DNA of 64,000 nucleotides from Janthinobacterium sp. 67 (GCF_002797895.1 NZ_PGES01000001.1:3472001-3536000), one strand, 5' to 3'; counted from the first letter of the stretch, positions 27,425 to 38,710 are shown. Notes: generated from the sequence alone by a model not told the origin. Numbers and translations: made by a program.

Positions 27425-27474
27425 GGCGGCTGTGCCGCCCGGCAAGGTAAAAGCGCAGCGGTCAGGCTGCGCTT
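27425..27474 (-). terminator. Two hairpins between pgk and pyk
   Basis: One hairpin has arms AAGCGCAGC (27451-27459) and GCTGCGCTT (27466-27474), followed on the minus strand by TTTTACC; a second has arms GGCGGC (27425-27430) and GCCGCC (27434-27439). Together they may partly terminate or attenuate transcription from pgk into pyk. The T tract is short. Confidence 0.45.
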
Positions 27475-27500
27475 GGTACTGAACTGCTAACGGCAGCGCC

Positions 27501-28712
27501 TCAAGCGGCGCGTTGCATCAGAATCTCTACTGCGGGCAAGGTCTTGCCTTCCAGGAACTCCAGGAAAGCGCCGCCACCGGTCGAGATATAGCTGATTTTA
27601 TCGGTAATGTCGTATTTGGCAATCGCCGCCAGGGTGTCGCCACCGCCAGCGATCGAGAATGCTTTCGAGTCGGCGATGGCCAGGGCCAGGGTCTTGGTGC
27701 CGTTGCCGAACTGGTCGAACTCGAACACGCCGACCGGACCGTTCCACACGATGGTGCCGGCGGCGGCGATCTGCTGCGCCAGCAGGGCCGCCGTTTTCGG
27801 GCCGATATCGAGGATCATGTCGTCGTCCGCCACGTCGGCCACGTCCTTGACGGTGGCGGCTGCCGTTGGCGAAAACTCCTTGGCGCACACGACGTCGACG
27901 GGAATCGGCACTTGCGCGCCGCGCTTGGCCATGATGTCGATGATGGCCTTGGCTTCATCGACCAGTTCCGCTTCCACCAGCGACTTGCCGACGTTCAAGC
28001 CGACGGCCTTCATGAAGGTATTGGCGATGCCGCCGCCGACGATCAGGTTGTCCACCTTGTCGGACAGGGCTTTCAAGATGGTCAGCTTGCTCGACACTTT
28101 CGAGCCGGCAACGATAGCCAGCAAGGGACGGGCGGGCGCGTGCAGCGCTTTGCCCAGCGCATCGAGTTCGGCGGCCAGCAGCGGGCCGGCGCAGGCGACG
28201 GGCGCGAACTTGGCGATGCCGTGCGTGGACGCTTCGGCGCGGTGGGCCGTGCCGAACGCGTCATTGACGTAGATATCGCACAGCTTGGCCATTTTTTGCG
28301 CCAGCTCATCGCTGTTTTTCTTTTCGCCCTTGTTCACGCGCACGTTTTCCAGCAAGACCACCTGGCCGGCGGCCAGGTTTTCCAGGCCGGCGCCGTCGAC
28401 CCAATTTTGTTTCAATGCAACTTCTTGGCCCAGCAGCTCGGACAAACGTGCCGCCACGGGCGCCAGGCTGTCGGCCGGCTTGAACTCGCCTTCCGTCGGA
28501 CGGCCCAGGTGCGACGTCACCATGACGGCGGCGCCAGCGTCGAGGGCGGCGCGGATGGCCGGCACCGAAGCGCGGATGCGCGTATCTTCGGTGATCTTGC
28601 CACTGTCATCTTGCGGGACGTTCAGGTCGGCGCGGATAAACACGCGCTTGCCTTGCAGTGCATTTTGGGCGATCAAATCTTGCAGACGGATGAAGTTGAG
28701 AACAGCTGACAT
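27501..28712 (-). CDS. pgk: Phosphoglycerate kinase
   Basis: A 403-residue kinase transferring phosphate from 1,3-bisphosphoglycerate to [77 protein letters not shown], and the C-terminal [38 protein letters not shown] are present. It heads the minus-strand glycolysis-purine block in this window; azlDC lies upstream on the same strand with a 77-base gap. Confidence 0.96.
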   Translation of the reverse strand: MSAVLNFIRLQDLIAQNALQGKRVFIRADLNVPQDDSGKITEDTRIRASVPAIRAALDAGAAVMVTSHLGRPTEGEFKPADSLAPVAARLSELLGQEVALKQNWVDGAGLENLAAGQVVLLENVRVNKGEKKNSDELAQKMAKLCDIYVNDAFGTAHRAEASTHGIAKFAPVACAGPLLAAELDALGKALHAPARPLLAIVAGSKVSSKLTILKALSDKVDNLIVGGGIANTFMKAVGLNVGKSLVEAELVDEAKAIIDIMAKRGAQVPIPVDVVCAKEFSPTAAATVKDVADVADDDMILDIGPKTAALLAQQIAAAGTIVWNGPVGVFEFDQFGNGTKTLALAIADSKAFSIAGGGDTLAAIAKYDITDKISYISTGGGAFLEFLEGKTLPAVEILMQRAA

Positions 28713-28789
28713 GGCGATCCAGATGACGAGTGGAAGGAAGTGCGCTATTTTACCGCAATGACCAGACCAAATCGCCGATTTGTCCTGCT

Positions 28790-29140
28790 TTACTGAAAAA
28801 CATGCAACAGTCGCAAGCCCGTGAAAACCAGCATGCCGAAGACGATGGTTTGCAGCATATTGCGGCGGATCACGAAAAAGAGCGTGGCGGCAATCCCCGA
28901 CAAGAGTTTCAAATTCGATAATTCAAAGTGCACTTGCTGCCCATCCATCAGCAGGTCGGGCGCGATGATGGCCGCCAGCGCGCAGGCTGGCGCATAGCGC
29001 AGCATCTCGCCCACGCGGCGCGGGATCGTGATGTGATGGCCGATCAGCCAGAAGGTGCTGCGCGTGGCGGCCGTTGCCACCACCAGCACGGCGATGGCGA
29101 TCCACACGTCGGCCCGGCCCAAGTCGATGCCGTCAAACAT
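28790..29140 (-). CDS. azlD: AzlD family branched-chain amino acid export subunit
   Basis: A 116-residue membrane protein with four helices ([24 protein letters not shown], a middle pair, and [16 protein letters not shown]). It matches the AzlD small subunit that pairs with AzlC to export branched-chain amino acids. Its ATG lies inside the 3' end of azlC (8-base overlap), which supports cotranslation and complex formation. Confidence 0.85.
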   Translation of the reverse strand: MFDGIDLGRADVWIAIAVLVVATAATRSTFWLIGHHITIPRRVGEMLRYAPACALAAIIAPDLLMDGQQVHFELSNLKLLSGIAATLFFVIRRNMLQTIVFGMLVFTGLRLLHVFQ

Positions 29141-29867
29141 GGCGTTTTGTCCATTTTTCTGTCAATTCTTCCACGGCCATGGCGCTGACCATGCCCACCA
29201 CGACGGCTACCAGCAAGCCCAGCTTGTACGGCAGGCCGAAGGCCAGCACGGCCACCGCGCCCGCCACCAGCACGCCGCACAGGGCGGCGCGACTGAGGAT
29301 CAGCGGCACCGTCACGCACAGGATCGCCAGGGTGCCGGCAAAGCCCAGCCCCCATTCGGCCGGCACGACGGCGCCCAGCACGATGCCGATGAAGGAACCG
29401 GTTTGCCAGGCCAGCCAGTTGGGATAGATCAAGCCTTTCAGGAAAGGCAGCTTGGCCGGGTCCGGCGTTTCATGGGGGTAGCGCTGCAGGAACAGGCCCA
29501 CCGTGATGTCGCCGGCCACATAGCCGAGCGCAAAGCGCTGGCGCCACGGCAGATGGGCAAAATGGGGAGCCAGCAGCACGGAAAAGATGACAAACCGCAA
29601 ATTGACGACGAGGGCCGTGGCAAAGATCACCCACACGGGCGCCTGCGCGGCCAGCAGGGGCAAGGACGCGAGCTGGGCCGAGCCGGCAAAGACAAACAGG
29701 GTCATGGCGCCCGCCTGCGCCACCGTCAATCCGCTTTTCACCATGGCCACGCCCACCACCATGCCCCAGGCGGCAATGCCCAGCAAGGTGGGCGCGCCCA
29801 GGTTCAGGCCGGCGCGCCAGGCATCTTTCAGCAGGGCGTCGTCCTTGGCGGCCGGGACGGCGTTCAC
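29133..29867 (-). CDS. azlC: AzlC family ABC-type permease subunit (amino acid exporter)
   Basis: A 244-residue membrane protein of the AzlC/YgaZ group. Typical features are the start GLNLGAPTLLGIAAWGMVVGVAMVKSGL, FVFAGSAQLASLPLLAAQAP, NLRFVIFSVLLAPHF, and several further helices. With AzlD it forms a branched-chain amino acid efflux pump. The start is a GTG at 29867 with GGAG six bases upstream on the minus strand. The gap 29868-30125 contains no gene I can support, only the divergent promoter region. Confidence 0.88.
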   Translation of the reverse strand: MNAVPAAKDDALLKDAWRAGLNLGAPTLLGIAAWGMVVGVAMVKSGLTVAQAGAMTLFVFAGSAQLASLPLLAAQAPVWVIFATALVVNLRFVIFSVLLAPHFAHLPWRQRFALGYVAGDITVGLFLQRYPHETPDPAKLPFLKGLIYPNWLAWQTGSFIGIVLGAVVPAEWGLGFAGTLAILCVTVPLILSRAALCGVLVAGAVAVLAFGLPYKLGLLVAVVVGMVSAMAVEELTEKWTKRHV

Positions 29868-30125
29868 GCGGCGCTCCGGCGGAGAGAGTGTGGTAACTGC
29901 ACAACAATGGTGCGCGGAGAAAAGCTCCGCAACGGTGATACCGGCAAGGCAAATCCAGTCAGGGTGGCGCTACGGCTGCCATATTGTCGCGAAAAACCGC
30001 GCCGCAGCCGAAGATGATCGAGCCGCCATTTTAGCCATGATTTTTGCTGTCTGCCTGAATCCGTTAAAATCGTGCTTTTGGCAGCAGCCGCCTTCCTTCC
30101 ATACAGCCTCACGGAGCATGACAAG

Positions 30126-30320
30126 ATGACAAAAACCACCCAGCCAGCGGTCGAACTCGACAGTAAAGACTTGCCAGCCCACTGCCCTAACCCGGCCATG
30201 CCGCTGTGGTCGTCGCATCCGCGCGTGTTCCTGGAATTTAACAAGGACGGCGTCGCCAAGTGCCCGTACTGCGGCACGGCCTACACGCTGAAGGAAGGCG
30301 CCAGCGCCGGCCATCATTAA
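30126..30320 (+). CDS. Small zinc-finger (zinc-ribbon) domain protein
   Basis: A 64-residue protein with likely zinc ligands His and Cys in AHCPNP, His in SSHPRVFLEF and CPYC near the C terminus, in the arrangement of the zf-CHCC/NDUFS6-like family (His-Cys, His and CPYC). A hydrophobic-turn pattern HPRVFLEFNKDGVAKCPYCGTAYTL is diagnostic. In mitochondria the homologue is a complex I subunit; the role of the free bacterial protein is unknown. A textbook terminator follows immediately. Confidence 0.85.
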   Translation: MTKTTQPAVELDSKDLPAHCPNPAMPLWSSHPRVFLEFNKDGVAKCPYCGTAYTLKEGASAGHH

Positions 30321-30329
30321 ACTGCCCAG

Positions 30330-30355
30330 CGGCGCGCCCCCAGCGCGCCGTTTTT
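30330..30355 (+). terminator. Rho-independent terminator of the zinc-finger gene
   Basis: Eight-base stem CGGCGCGC (30330-30337) and GCGCGCCG (30343-30350), loop CCCCA, followed by TTTTT. It begins 10 bases after the stop codon. Confidence 0.9.
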
Positions 30356-30392
30356 ATTTGCATCAAAATATACCGATCAGCCCGGAGCCGTC

Positions 30393-30818
30393 ATGAAACG
30401 TCTGAAAGAACTCAATGGCAGCGCCGCCGAAGTCGAAGCGGCGTTCTACGATGCCTTGCACCGCGCCGACCTCGAAGCGCTGATGGCGCTGTGGGCCGAC
30501 GATGAAGAGATCGTCTGCATCCACCCGGGCGGCGCGCGCCTGATCGGCCACGCCGCCATCCGCGCCTCGTGGGAAACCATCCTGGCCGCCGGCGGCCTGC
30601 ACATCGTGCCGGCGCAGCTGCATGAAACGCACAATCTGATGAGTTCGGTGCACACGGTGATCGAAGGCGTGACCCAGGAAGAAGGCGGCCCGGCGCACCT
30701 GCTGGCAACGAATGTGTACGTAAAAACACCGCGCGGCTGGCGCATCGTGCTGCACCACGCCTCCGTCGCCCCCGGCGGCGCGCCGTCCGACGCCGCGGGG
30801 ACGCAAATCCTGCACTGA
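30393..30818 (+). CDS. SnoaL/NTF2-like protein (DUF4440 type)
   Basis: A 141-residue protein with the NTF2-like alpha+beta cone pattern: AAEVEAAFYDALHRADLEALMALWADDEEIVCIHPGG, then AIRASWETIL and a C-terminal beta-sheet TNVYVKTPRGWRIVLHHASV. These domains are usually small ligand-binding or enzymatic pockets and the function is not predictable. It overlaps the following hydrolase gene by one base (TGATG), so the two are translationally coupled. Confidence 0.8.
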   Translation: MKRLKELNGSAAEVEAAFYDALHRADLEALMALWADDEEIVCIHPGGARLIGHAAIRASWETILAAGGLHIVPAQLHETHNLMSSVHTVIEGVTQEEGGPAHLLATNVYVKTPRGWRIVLHHASVAPGGAPSDAAGTQILH

Positions 30819-31843
30819 TGGCCTTGTCTCTTTCCTACACCGCCCCGCTGTGGCTGCCTGGCGGCCACGCGCAGACGATTTATCCCGCCGTGTGCCTCGC
30901 CAAGCCGGCCGTGGCCTTCCGACGCGAACGCTGGCAAGCGCCCGATGGCGATTTCATCGACGTCGACCTGGTCGACGGCCAGCCGGGCCAGCCCTTCGTC
31001 GTCCTGTTCCACGGCCTGGAAGGCTCGTCGAACAGCCATTACGCGCGCTCCCTGATGGCCGAGGTGGCCGCGCGCGGCTGGTCGGGCGCCGTGCCGCATT
31101 TTCGCGGCTGCTCGGGCGAAGCGAACCTGGCGCCCCGCTTTTACCATTCGGGCGATGCGCAGGAAGTGGACTGGATCGTGCAGCGCCTGCGCCCGCGCGC
31201 CACCGGAAAATTGTACGCGGCCGGCGTCTCGCTGGGCGGCAACGCCCTGCTGTGCTGGCTGGGCCAGTCGCAGCACCAGGCCGATTTCATCGATGCGGCA
31301 GCGGCCGTGTCCGCCCCGCTGGACCTGGCGCAGGGAGGCAAGGCCCTGTCTTCGGGCGCCAACCGGCTCTACACGCGCATGTTCCTGAACACCTTGAAAC
31401 CGAAATGCCTGGCCAAGCTGGAACAGTTTCCCGGCCTGTTTGCGCGCGACGCCATGCTGGCCGCGCGCGATTTGCACGCCTTCGACAACGTCGTCACGGC
31501 GCCCCTGCACGGCTACCGCGACGCCGACGATTACTGGCACCGCGCCAGCGCCAAGCACGTCTTGCATGACATCACCGTGCCGACCCTGGTATTGAATGCG
31601 CAAAACGATCCTTTCCTGCCCGGGCGCTTCCTGCCGCGCAGCGCCGCGCCGAACGTCGCGCTCGAGTATCCGCGCCACGGCGGCCACGTCGGCTTTGCGG
31701 CCGGCAAGCTGCCGGGAAGCACACGCTGGCTGCCGCAACGGCTGCTCTCCTTTTTTGAAAACGGCAACATGGCGCCGTCCGCACCGCAAAGCTGGCACGC
31801 TGGCGGTGCACGCACTCACACGGAAAACGCTACACATGGATGA
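30818..31843 (+). CDS. YheT-like alpha/beta hydrolase
   Basis: A 341-residue alpha/beta hydrolase of the YheT (ABHD1/3-like) group. YTAPLWLPGGHAQTIYPAV at the N terminus is family-specific; FHGLEGSSNSHYARSLM is the oxyanion region; the nucleophile lies in GVSLGGNALL; the acid in LNAQNDPFLPG; the histidine in PRHGGHVGF. Substrate unknown. It is the middle gene of a tight trio, overlapping its neighbours by one and eight bases. Confidence 0.88.
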   Translation: MALSLSYTAPLWLPGGHAQTIYPAVCLAKPAVAFRRERWQAPDGDFIDVDLVDGQPGQPFVVLFHGLEGSSNSHYARSLMAEVAARGWSGAVPHFRGCSGEANLAPRFYHSGDAQEVDWIVQRLRPRATGKLYAAGVSLGGNALLCWLGQSQHQADFIDAAAAVSAPLDLAQGGKALSSGANRLYTRMFLNTLKPKCLAKLEQFPGLFARDAMLAARDLHAFDNVVTAPLHGYRDADDYWHRASAKHVLHDITVPTLVLNAQNDPFLPGRFLPRSAAPNVALEYPRHGGHVGFAAGKLPGSTRWLPQRLLSFFENGNMAPSAPQSWHAGGARTHTENATHG

Positions 31844-32432
31844 ACTCGTCAAACAGGCCCTGGCCAAATGGCCGAACGTGCCCCACTGCTACGGCTGGCT
31901 GGGCCTGGACGCGCGCGGCCACTGGCGCATGCGCGACCAGCAGGCGCAACAGCAACAACTGCCCGGCGACAAGATCGTCCATGCGGCCCTGTTGAATTTC
32001 ATCAACCGCAATTACGCCCAGGACGAACGCGGCTGCTGGTTTTTCCAGAACGGCCCGCAGCGCGTGTATGTGAATCTGGAAGCGACGCCGTATATCGCCC
32101 GCAGCGATCCGCAGCACGGTTTTGTCTTGCAGACGGGTGCGCCGCTGGAACAGATCGAGCAAGTGTATTGGTGCGACGACGGCATGCTGATCTTGCGCCA
32201 TGGCGATATCGTGGCGCAGGTCGACGACCGCGACATTTCGCAAGTGTTGGACGCGCTGTATTTCGATGGACAGCTGGCCAGCGACGACGACTTGCTGACC
32301 TGGCTGCAAGAACGCCGGGGCACGCTGACCCTATTGCATGACGGCAAGGAGATCGCCGTCCAGCCGCTGCGCTACGATGACGTGCCGCAAACCTTCGGCT
32401 TCCAGCCGGTGCCGCAAGCCGATACGGACTAG
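31836..32432 (+). CDS. DUF2946-type conserved protein
   Basis: A 198-residue protein starting MDELVKQALAKWPNVPHCYGWLGLDARGHWRMRD. The stretch NFINRNYAQDERGCWFFQNGPQRVYVNLEATPYIARSD is what I remember as strongly conserved in a betaproteobacterial family annotated DUF2946 and found next to YheT-like hydrolases. No signal peptide or membrane segment; function unknown. Its start overlaps the hydrolase gene by eight bases. The family number is from memory. Confidence 0.75.
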   Translation: MDELVKQALAKWPNVPHCYGWLGLDARGHWRMRDQQAQQQQLPGDKIVHAALLNFINRNYAQDERGCWFFQNGPQRVYVNLEATPYIARSDPQHGFVLQTGAPLEQIEQVYWCDDGMLILRHGDIVAQVDDRDISQVLDALYFDGQLASDDDLLTWLQERRGTLTLLHDGKEIAVQPLRYDDVPQTFGFQPVPQADTD

Positions 32433-34108
32433 CCCTTCTGGTCCTTGATCTGCTCGCGGCGCTTTTCCTGCAGCTCGCGCTCGCGCGCGTCGATCACGGC
32501 CTGGTCATAAAAGGTCGCGTCCGTCGATTTGCGGGCGATCGTCAGCTGGTCCAGCGCAGCCATGGTGGCGCCCTGCAGCACGTAGGATTCGGCCAGCGCC
32601 ATGTGCTGCAAGGTCATCTTGCCCTGGTCCGCATAGGCTTTTGCCAGTAAATCGTAGAGTTCCGGCTCTTCCTTGTAGAGCTGCACCTGGTCACGCAAAT
32701 ACAAGGTCGATTGCTCCAGCTTGCCGGCCGCCATCAGCGCTTCCGCATACTGGTGGGCAATGCCGCGCGAGAGGGGAAACTGCTGGCGCGCAGCATCGGC
32801 CGCCTTCAGGGCTTGCTGCGCCACTTCCTTCTTTTGTGCCGGCATCAACAGCACTTCCAGTTCCATCGCCGCCAGCAGGGAATTGGGCGCCTGCGTGCCG
32901 CCCGAGGTAAACACGTTCGGTCCGGCCGGCTGGTGCAGGGCCGCATTGGCCGCATCGAGTTCCTTTTGCGCCTCCGCCGGCTTGCCCTGCTTGACGGCGA
33001 CAAAGGACAAGCCGTAATGGGCGGCCGTCACCTGAAAGCGGCTTTGCTGTTCCAGCTGCGTCTTGAAAACAGCCTTGGCATTCAGCAGGCCTTGCACGCT
33101 TTCATCCTGCAGCACGCGGGCGCGGGCGCGGGCCAGGTGGAAACTCAGGCTGTCCGCACGCTGCTTGTAAGGCTGCTCGCGGATGCGCGCCTGGATGTCG
33201 GCGATACGTTCCGTCGTCAGCGGATGGGTCTGCAGATAGGCGGGCATCAGGTCGCTGTACGAGCGGCTGGCCGCCTGCATGCGCCCGAAGAAGGCCACCA
33301 TGCCGGTGGTGTCGAAACCGGCCTCGCCCATGATCTGGAAACCGATGCGGTCCGCCTCGCGTTCCGCGTCGCGGCCGAAATTGAGCTGGCGCTGGATGGC
33401 CAGGCCCTGGCCGGCCGCAAACACGCCCATGGCCACGTCACCGCCCGCGCGCGAAGCGAGTGCCGCCAGCAGCATGGCCGCCAGCGGCATCAGGGCATCC
33501 TGGCGCTGCTGGCCCAGCATGCGCGCGATATGGCGCTGCGCCACGTGGCCGATCTCGTGCGACAGCACGGACGCCAGTTCCGCCTCCGTTTGCGCCGCCA
33601 GCACGAGGGCCGAGTGCACGCCGATGAAGCCGCCCGGCAAGGCAAACGCGTTCAACTGGGGATCGCGCACGGCAAAGAAGAAATAGTCGTAATTCGTTTC
33701 GCCGCGCACGCTGGGCCGCGCCGCCACGAGGGCGTTGCCGAAGGTGTTCAGGTACTCGAGCAGGGGCGCGTCATCGAGGTAATCGCGGTCGCCGCGCAGG
33801 CCCCGCATGATTTCCTCGCCGATCTTGCGCTCCATCGCCGGCGACAGGTCTTCGCGCGACGTATCGCCCAGGTTCGGCAGGTTCGGCGCGGGCGGCACGG
33901 GCAGTTGCGTCCAGCTGCCGGCCGGCTTGGCCGGCGCACTGGCAGCCGGCGCCGCTGGCGCGGACGTATAGGTTTGCGCCAGCGCAGACGGCGCTGCGAC
34001 GCAGAAGGCGGCCAGCACCGACGCGCGCCGGGAGCCGCGCAGCCATGCCGCAGCGGCGTTTGCAAGTATGGTCGGAAGGGGAGTTTTTGAATTCACGGGT
34101 GCTATCAT
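32429..34108 (-). CDS. M48 family metalloprotease with TPR region (BepA/YfgC-like)
   Basis: A 559-residue exported protease. A signal segment ([17 protein letters not shown], about residues 29-45) and a proline/alanine linker precede the M48 catalytic domain with the zinc motif HEIGH at 184-188 and the third ligand region [11 protein letters not shown]. The C-terminal 250 residues are helical repeats of TPR type. BepA, the E. coli counterpart, is a periplasmic protease/chaperone for outer-membrane assembly, and the domain order is the same. Its stop lies four bases inside the end of the convergent DUF2946 gene. Confidence 0.9.
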   Translation of the reverse strand: MIAPVNSKTPLPTILANAAAAWLRGSRRASVLAAFCVAAPSALAQTYTSAPAAPAASAPAKPAGSWTQLPVPPAPNLPNLGDTSREDLSPAMERKIGEEIMRGLRGDRDYLDDAPLLEYLNTFGNALVAARPSVRGETNYDYFFFAVRDPQLNAFALPGGFIGVHSALVLAAQTEAELASVLSHEIGHVAQRHIARMLGQQRQDALMPLAAMLLAALASRAGGDVAMGVFAAGQGLAIQRQLNFGRDAEREADRIGFQIMGEAGFDTTGMVAFFGRMQAASRSYSDLMPAYLQTHPLTTERIADIQARIREQPYKQRADSLSFHLARARARVLQDESVQGLLNAKAVFKTQLEQQSRFQVTAAHYGLSFVAVKQGKPAEAQKELDAANAALHQPAGPNVFTSGGTQAPNSLLAAMELEVLLMPAQKKEVAQQALKAADAARQQFPLSRGIAHQYAEALMAAGKLEQSTLYLRDQVQLYKEEPELYDLLAKAYADQGKMTLQHMALAESYVLQGATMAALDQLTIARKSTDATFYDQAVIDARERELQEKRREQIKDQKG

Positions 34109-34171
34109 ACCTTGTTAGCGGCACCCATTCCCACGCGTGCCGCGCCCCACTCCTCACCTATTTTTGACGCC

Positions 34172-34678
34172 ATGACAACAGCAGACAAGCAAGCCCCCGC
34201 CGGAGAACTGACCCATTTCGACGCCACGGGCCAGGCCCATATGGTCGACGTGGGCAGCAAGGAAGACACGCGCCGCAGCGCCGTGGCGGCCGGCACCATC
34301 CGCATGCAGCCGGCCACCCTGGCCCTGATCATTTCCGGCAATGCAAAAAAAGGCGACGTGCTGGGCATCGCCCGCATCGCCGCCATCATGGGCGCCAAGC
34401 GCACCAGCGACCTGATTCCCCTGTGCCACCCGCTGGCCCTCACGCGCGTCACCGTCGACTTTGAAGTGGACGAAGCGGCCAACAGCGTGCACTGCCGCGC
34501 CCAGGTCGACACGACGGGCAAGACGGGCGTCGAAATGGAAGCGCTGACGTCCGTGCAAATCGGCTTGTTGACGATCTACGACATGTGCAAGGCCGTCGAC
34601 CGCGGCATGGTGATGACGAATGTGCGCGTGCTGGAAAAGCATGGCGGCAAGTCGGGCGACTGGCACGCCGAGGTGTAA
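34172..34678 (+). CDS. moaC: Cyclic pyranopterin monophosphate synthase
   Basis: A 168-residue MoaC of molybdenum cofactor synthesis. [57 protein letters not shown] and [27 protein letters not shown] contain the catalytic and binding residues. The ATG at 34172 begins the conserved part. Divergent from the M48 protease; its stop touches the stop of the next, convergent gene. Confidence 0.96.
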   Translation: MTTADKQAPAGELTHFDATGQAHMVDVGSKEDTRRSAVAAGTIRMQPATLALIISGNAKKGDVLGIARIAAIMGAKRTSDLIPLCHPLALTRVTVDFEVDEAANSVHCRAQVDTTGKTGVEMEALTSVQIGLLTIYDMCKAVDRGMVMTNVRVLEKHGGKSGDWHAEV

Positions 34679-35116
34679 CTATGCTGCCTGGCGCGCAAGA
34701 TGAATCTGGGCGCGGCGCAAATCGCGCAGCAGCCACACGGCACTGGCCAGGCACAGCGCGATGATGGCCACGGACAGGGGCAGGTGGAATTGTTCCAGCC
34801 CTGCCAGTGCAAAGCCGGCGTGGATCAGGAAGGTGCCCACGCCCAGCGCGGCGCAGACACCCGCATACAGGGTCGCCTGCGGGGTTGCCAGCAATACGTG
34901 CCGGTAGCCAACCAGCACCAGGGCAATGGCCGCCAGGTTAAACACGAGAAAACCCTGCACGCCGCCCGGCAAATGAAACATTTCCCATTCTTTCCAGTAG
35001 GCAGCGTCGATTTGATGCAGGATGAGGAACAACATGGTCCAGAAGTAGCTGCGCGGCATAAGATTCACATTCGTCAATGTTGATCCCATTGTAAAGCCCA
35101 CACCGCGCACCTGCAT
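34679..35116 (-). CDS. Four-helix membrane protein of unknown function (DUF6713-like)
   Basis: About 145 residues with four hydrophobic helices. The stretch FLILHQIDAAYWKEWEMFHLPGGVQGFLVFNL resembles a family I recall as DUF6713; the acidic HQIDAAYWKEWE lies at the end of helix one. The real start may be the internal methionine at position 20 (MPRSYFWTML, ATG at 35059) because the first residues look unstructured. Its stop directly abuts that of moaC. Function unknown. Confidence 0.65.
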   Translation of the reverse strand: MQVRGVGFTMGSTLTNVNLMPRSYFWTMLFLILHQIDAAYWKEWEMFHLPGGVQGFLVFNLAAIALVLVGYRHVLLATPQATLYAGVCAALGVGTFLIHAGFALAGLEQFHLPLSVAIIALCLASAVWLLRDLRRAQIHLARQAA

Positions 35117-35222
35117 GTGCCCATGGCATTTTTCTATGCAAAAATGAATTTCATTGATATAAATGCTTTTTCATCAAGAAATCATGCATACTGCGAATCG
35201 ACCATATCCAGATGAGCATCGC

Positions 35223-35945
35223 ATGACAAGCAACAAGCCCGCCGCCGAAACCAAGCTCCAGGACTTCGAGTTCGAGGCCATGAATCTGCAGGTGGGCGGA
35301 CGCATCCAGTTCATCACGCACCGCACCATCAAACCCATCCAGCATTTCTCGACCGTGATCGGCTATGTGAAAGACGAGTACCTGATCGTCAAGATTCCCA
35401 TGGAAAACGGCGCGTCCGTCGTCCTCAACGAGGGCGACAAGCTGACCATCCGCGTGTTTTCCGGTGTCACCGTCTGTTCGTTTTCCTGCAGCGTGCTGCG
35501 CATCTTCGGCCGCCCGCTCAATTATGTGCACCTGAGCTTTCCCGACACCATCCAGGGCACCAGCCTGCGCACGGCCATGCGCGTGAAAGTGGAGATTCCA
35601 GCGCAGCTGAGCTACCGCGACGTGCCGGCCGTGCCCGTGTTCATCGTCAACCTCAGCGTCTCGGGCGCGCTGATCGAGGCGCCCAGCATGCTCACGCCCG
35701 ACGACGAAGGCGTGGCGCTCAGCTTTACCTTGCTGGTGCAACCGAACAAGCATCAGATGCGCGTCAACACGCGCGCCCGCATCCAGAACGTCAGCGTGGG
35801 CAAGCCGTCCAATGGCCATGCGGCCGGGGTGGCCGAAATCTATACGTATGGCGTGCAATTCATCGACCTGGAACCGACCCACTACACCTTGCTGCAAAAC
35901 CTCACGTATGAAGCGCTGATCGCGGACCGCCAAAAAATCGTCTGA
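35223..35945 (+). CDS. PilZ domain protein with YcgR-like N-terminal domain
   Basis: A 240-residue cyclic di-GMP receptor of the YcgR type. The N-terminal half (FEAMNLQVGGRIQFITH to FSGVTVCSFSCSVLRIF) is the YcgR-like flagellar brake domain; the C-terminal PilZ domain has RTAMRVKVEIPAQL (the arginine switch) and NLSVSGALIEAP ((D/N)xSxxG). Binding of c-di-GMP would alter motility or pili. In-frame starts at 35163 and 35184 exist; I chose 35223 because it begins the conserved part. It is convergent with a pilin gene 22 bases away. Confidence 0.85.
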   Translation: MTSNKPAAETKLQDFEFEAMNLQVGGRIQFITHRTIKPIQHFSTVIGYVKDEYLIVKIPMENGASVVLNEGDKLTIRVFSGVTVCSFSCSVLRIFGRPLNYVHLSFPDTIQGTSLRTAMRVKVEIPAQLSYRDVPAVPVFIVNLSVSGALIEAPSMLTPDDEGVALSFTLLVQPNKHQMRVNTRARIQNVSVGKPSNGHAAGVAEIYTYGVQFIDLEPTHYTLLQNLTYEALIADRQKIV

Positions 35946-35966
35946 TGCCGGCGCGGCTGGCGCCGC

Positions 35967-36431
35967 TCACTGCGTCGCCACCACCTTGGGAATATTCGTG
36001 CGGGTAATGGCCTCCTTGGCCGCCGCATTCGTCACGCTGGTGCTGTTGAACCAGCTCAGGCTGCTGCTGCCGAGCTGCAACTCCATGTTCACCGTCTGGC
36101 CGCCCATGCCGCTGCCCAGGTCGCCCGCCAGGGTCAGCTCGATATTGCCCTTGTCGACCTTGGCGCCGGCCACTTCGCGCGTCGGACTGAACACGGGAAT
36201 GGCGCTGGGCACGGCCTCGGTGGGGGTGCTGCAGGCAGCCGCCAGGCCGCCGTTTTCCTGCACGCACAGGGCCACGGCCGTTTTCAGCGGCGCGGCCGCC
36301 GCCAGCACGTTGCTTACCTTGGCCCGCATCGTATAGTCGCCGTACTGGGGAATGGCCACGGCCGCCAGGATGCTGGCGATGGCCACCACGATCATCAGTT
36401 CTATCAGGGTAAATCCGCTTTGCGCGCGCAT
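35967..36431 (-). CDS. Type IV pilin (PilA-like)
   Basis: A 154-residue type IVa pilin. The short positive leader MRAQSG precedes the prepilin peptidase site, and the mature protein begins [27 protein letters not shown] with the invariant Glu5. Two cysteines lie in the middle ([15 protein letters not shown]) and the C terminus has none, unlike the classic C-terminal disulfide loop. The start at 36431 gives a six-residue leader. No other pilus genes are adjacent; the convergent PilZ protein could link it to c-di-GMP. Confidence 0.9.
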   Translation of the reverse strand: MRAQSGFTLIELMIVVAIASILAAVAIPQYGDYTMRAKVSNVLAAAAPLKTAVALCVQENGGLAAACSTPTEAVPSAIPVFSPTREVAGAKVDKGNIELTLAGDLGSGMGGQTVNMELQLGSSSLSWFNSTSVTNAAAKEAITRTNIPKVVATQ

Positions 36432-36600
36432 CGTATCCTCCCATGGTGCATTGCTCACGCAGTTCACGGTGCAAGCGCCATGCCAGCGGCGCGCCCGGGC
36501 AGCGGCGGTGGCAGTGGAAAGAAAAGCGACACTTTTTGGCAGTTTCGGACCAGGCTTGTCGGCCCAGGCCGGGAATCTGCCTGTCTTGCGGGCAAAAAAA

Positions 36601-36622
36601 AAGGAGCCGAAGCTCCTTTTTT
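36601..36622 (-). terminator. Rho-independent terminator of sucCD
   Basis: Stem AAGGAGC (36601-36607) and GCTCCTT (36612-36618), loop CGAA, with a long A run (36594-36602) on the plus strand that is a T run after the hairpin on the minus strand. It lies 24 bases beyond the sucD stop. Confidence 0.88.
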
Positions 36623-36645
36623 GTACTGCGGTGACCAGGCTGAAA

Positions 36646-37527
36646 TTACAGCATGGCTTTCAGCAGACGCGCCATTTCCGACGGGTTTTTGGTCACGGTG
36701 ATGCCGCAAGCTTCCATGATTTCCAGCTTGGCTTGTGCCGTATCGGCACCGCCCGAGATCAGCGCGCCGGCGTGGCCCATGCGCTTGCCTGGAGGAGCGG
36801 TCACGCCAGCGATGAAGCCGACGACCGGTTTTTTCATGTTGTCCTTGATCCAATAAGCCGCGTTGGCTTCGTCCGGACCGCCGATTTCGCCGATCATGAT
36901 GACCGCGTCGGTATCTGGATCGTCATTGAACATCTTCATGATGTCGATGTGCTTCAGACCGTTGATCGGGTCGCCGCCGATGCCGACTGCCGACGATTGG
37001 CCCAGGCCCAGCGCGGTCAATTGACCCACTGCTTCATAGGTCAGGGTGCCGGAACGGGACACGACGCCGATACGGCCCTTCTTGTGGATGTGACCTGGCA
37101 TGATGCCGATCTTGATTTCGTCTGGCGTGATCAGGCCTGGGCAGTTAGGGCCCAGCAGCAAGGTTTTGCTGTTGGCTTTGGCCATGCGGTCTTTCAGGGC
37201 CATCATGTCGCGGACAGGAATGCCTTCGGTGATGCAAATGGCCAGATCCATTTCAGCTTCGACAGCTTCCCAGATCGCCGCTGCCGCGCCTGCTGGCGGT
37301 ACGTAGATGACGGAAACGTTGGCGCCGGTTTCTTTTTTCGCTTCGGTCACGTTAGCGAAAATAGGAATGCCTTCGAAATCTTCGCCGGCTTTCTTCGGGT
37401 TCACGCCTGCCACGAAGGCAGCTTTGCCGTTCGCGTAGTCGCGGCAACCGCGGGTGTGGAACTGGCCGGTCTTGCCGGTGATCCCTTGGGTAACGACTTT
37501 GGTATCTTTATTGATCAGAATGGACAT
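36646..37527 (-). CDS. sucD: Succinyl-CoA synthetase alpha subunit
   Basis: A 293-residue subunit. It starts [31 protein letters not shown] with the CoA-binding fold, contains [34 protein letters not shown], and the phosphorylated histidine in [17 protein letters not shown]. It pairs with SucC to make succinate and ATP or GTP from succinyl-CoA in the TCA cycle. It is 13 bases downstream of sucC. Confidence 0.97.
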   Translation of the reverse strand: MSILINKDTKVVTQGITGKTGQFHTRGCRDYANGKAAFVAGVNPKKAGEDFEGIPIFANVTEAKKETGANVSVIYVPPAGAAAAIWEAVEAEMDLAICITEGIPVRDMMALKDRMAKANSKTLLLGPNCPGLITPDEIKIGIMPGHIHKKGRIGVVSRSGTLTYEAVGQLTALGLGQSSAVGIGGDPINGLKHIDIMKMFNDDPDTDAVIMIGEIGGPDEANAAYWIKDNMKKPVVGFIAGVTAPPGKRMGHAGALISGGADTAQAKLEIMEACGITVTKNPSEMARLLKAML

Positions 37528-37540
37528 GTTGATTCCTTAA

Positions 37541-38710
<1,170 letters not shown>

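Noticed and set aside
30044..30070. TTGCTG and TAAAAT as promoter of the zinc-finger gene
   Set aside because: Spacing is only 15 bases and the boxes are weak.
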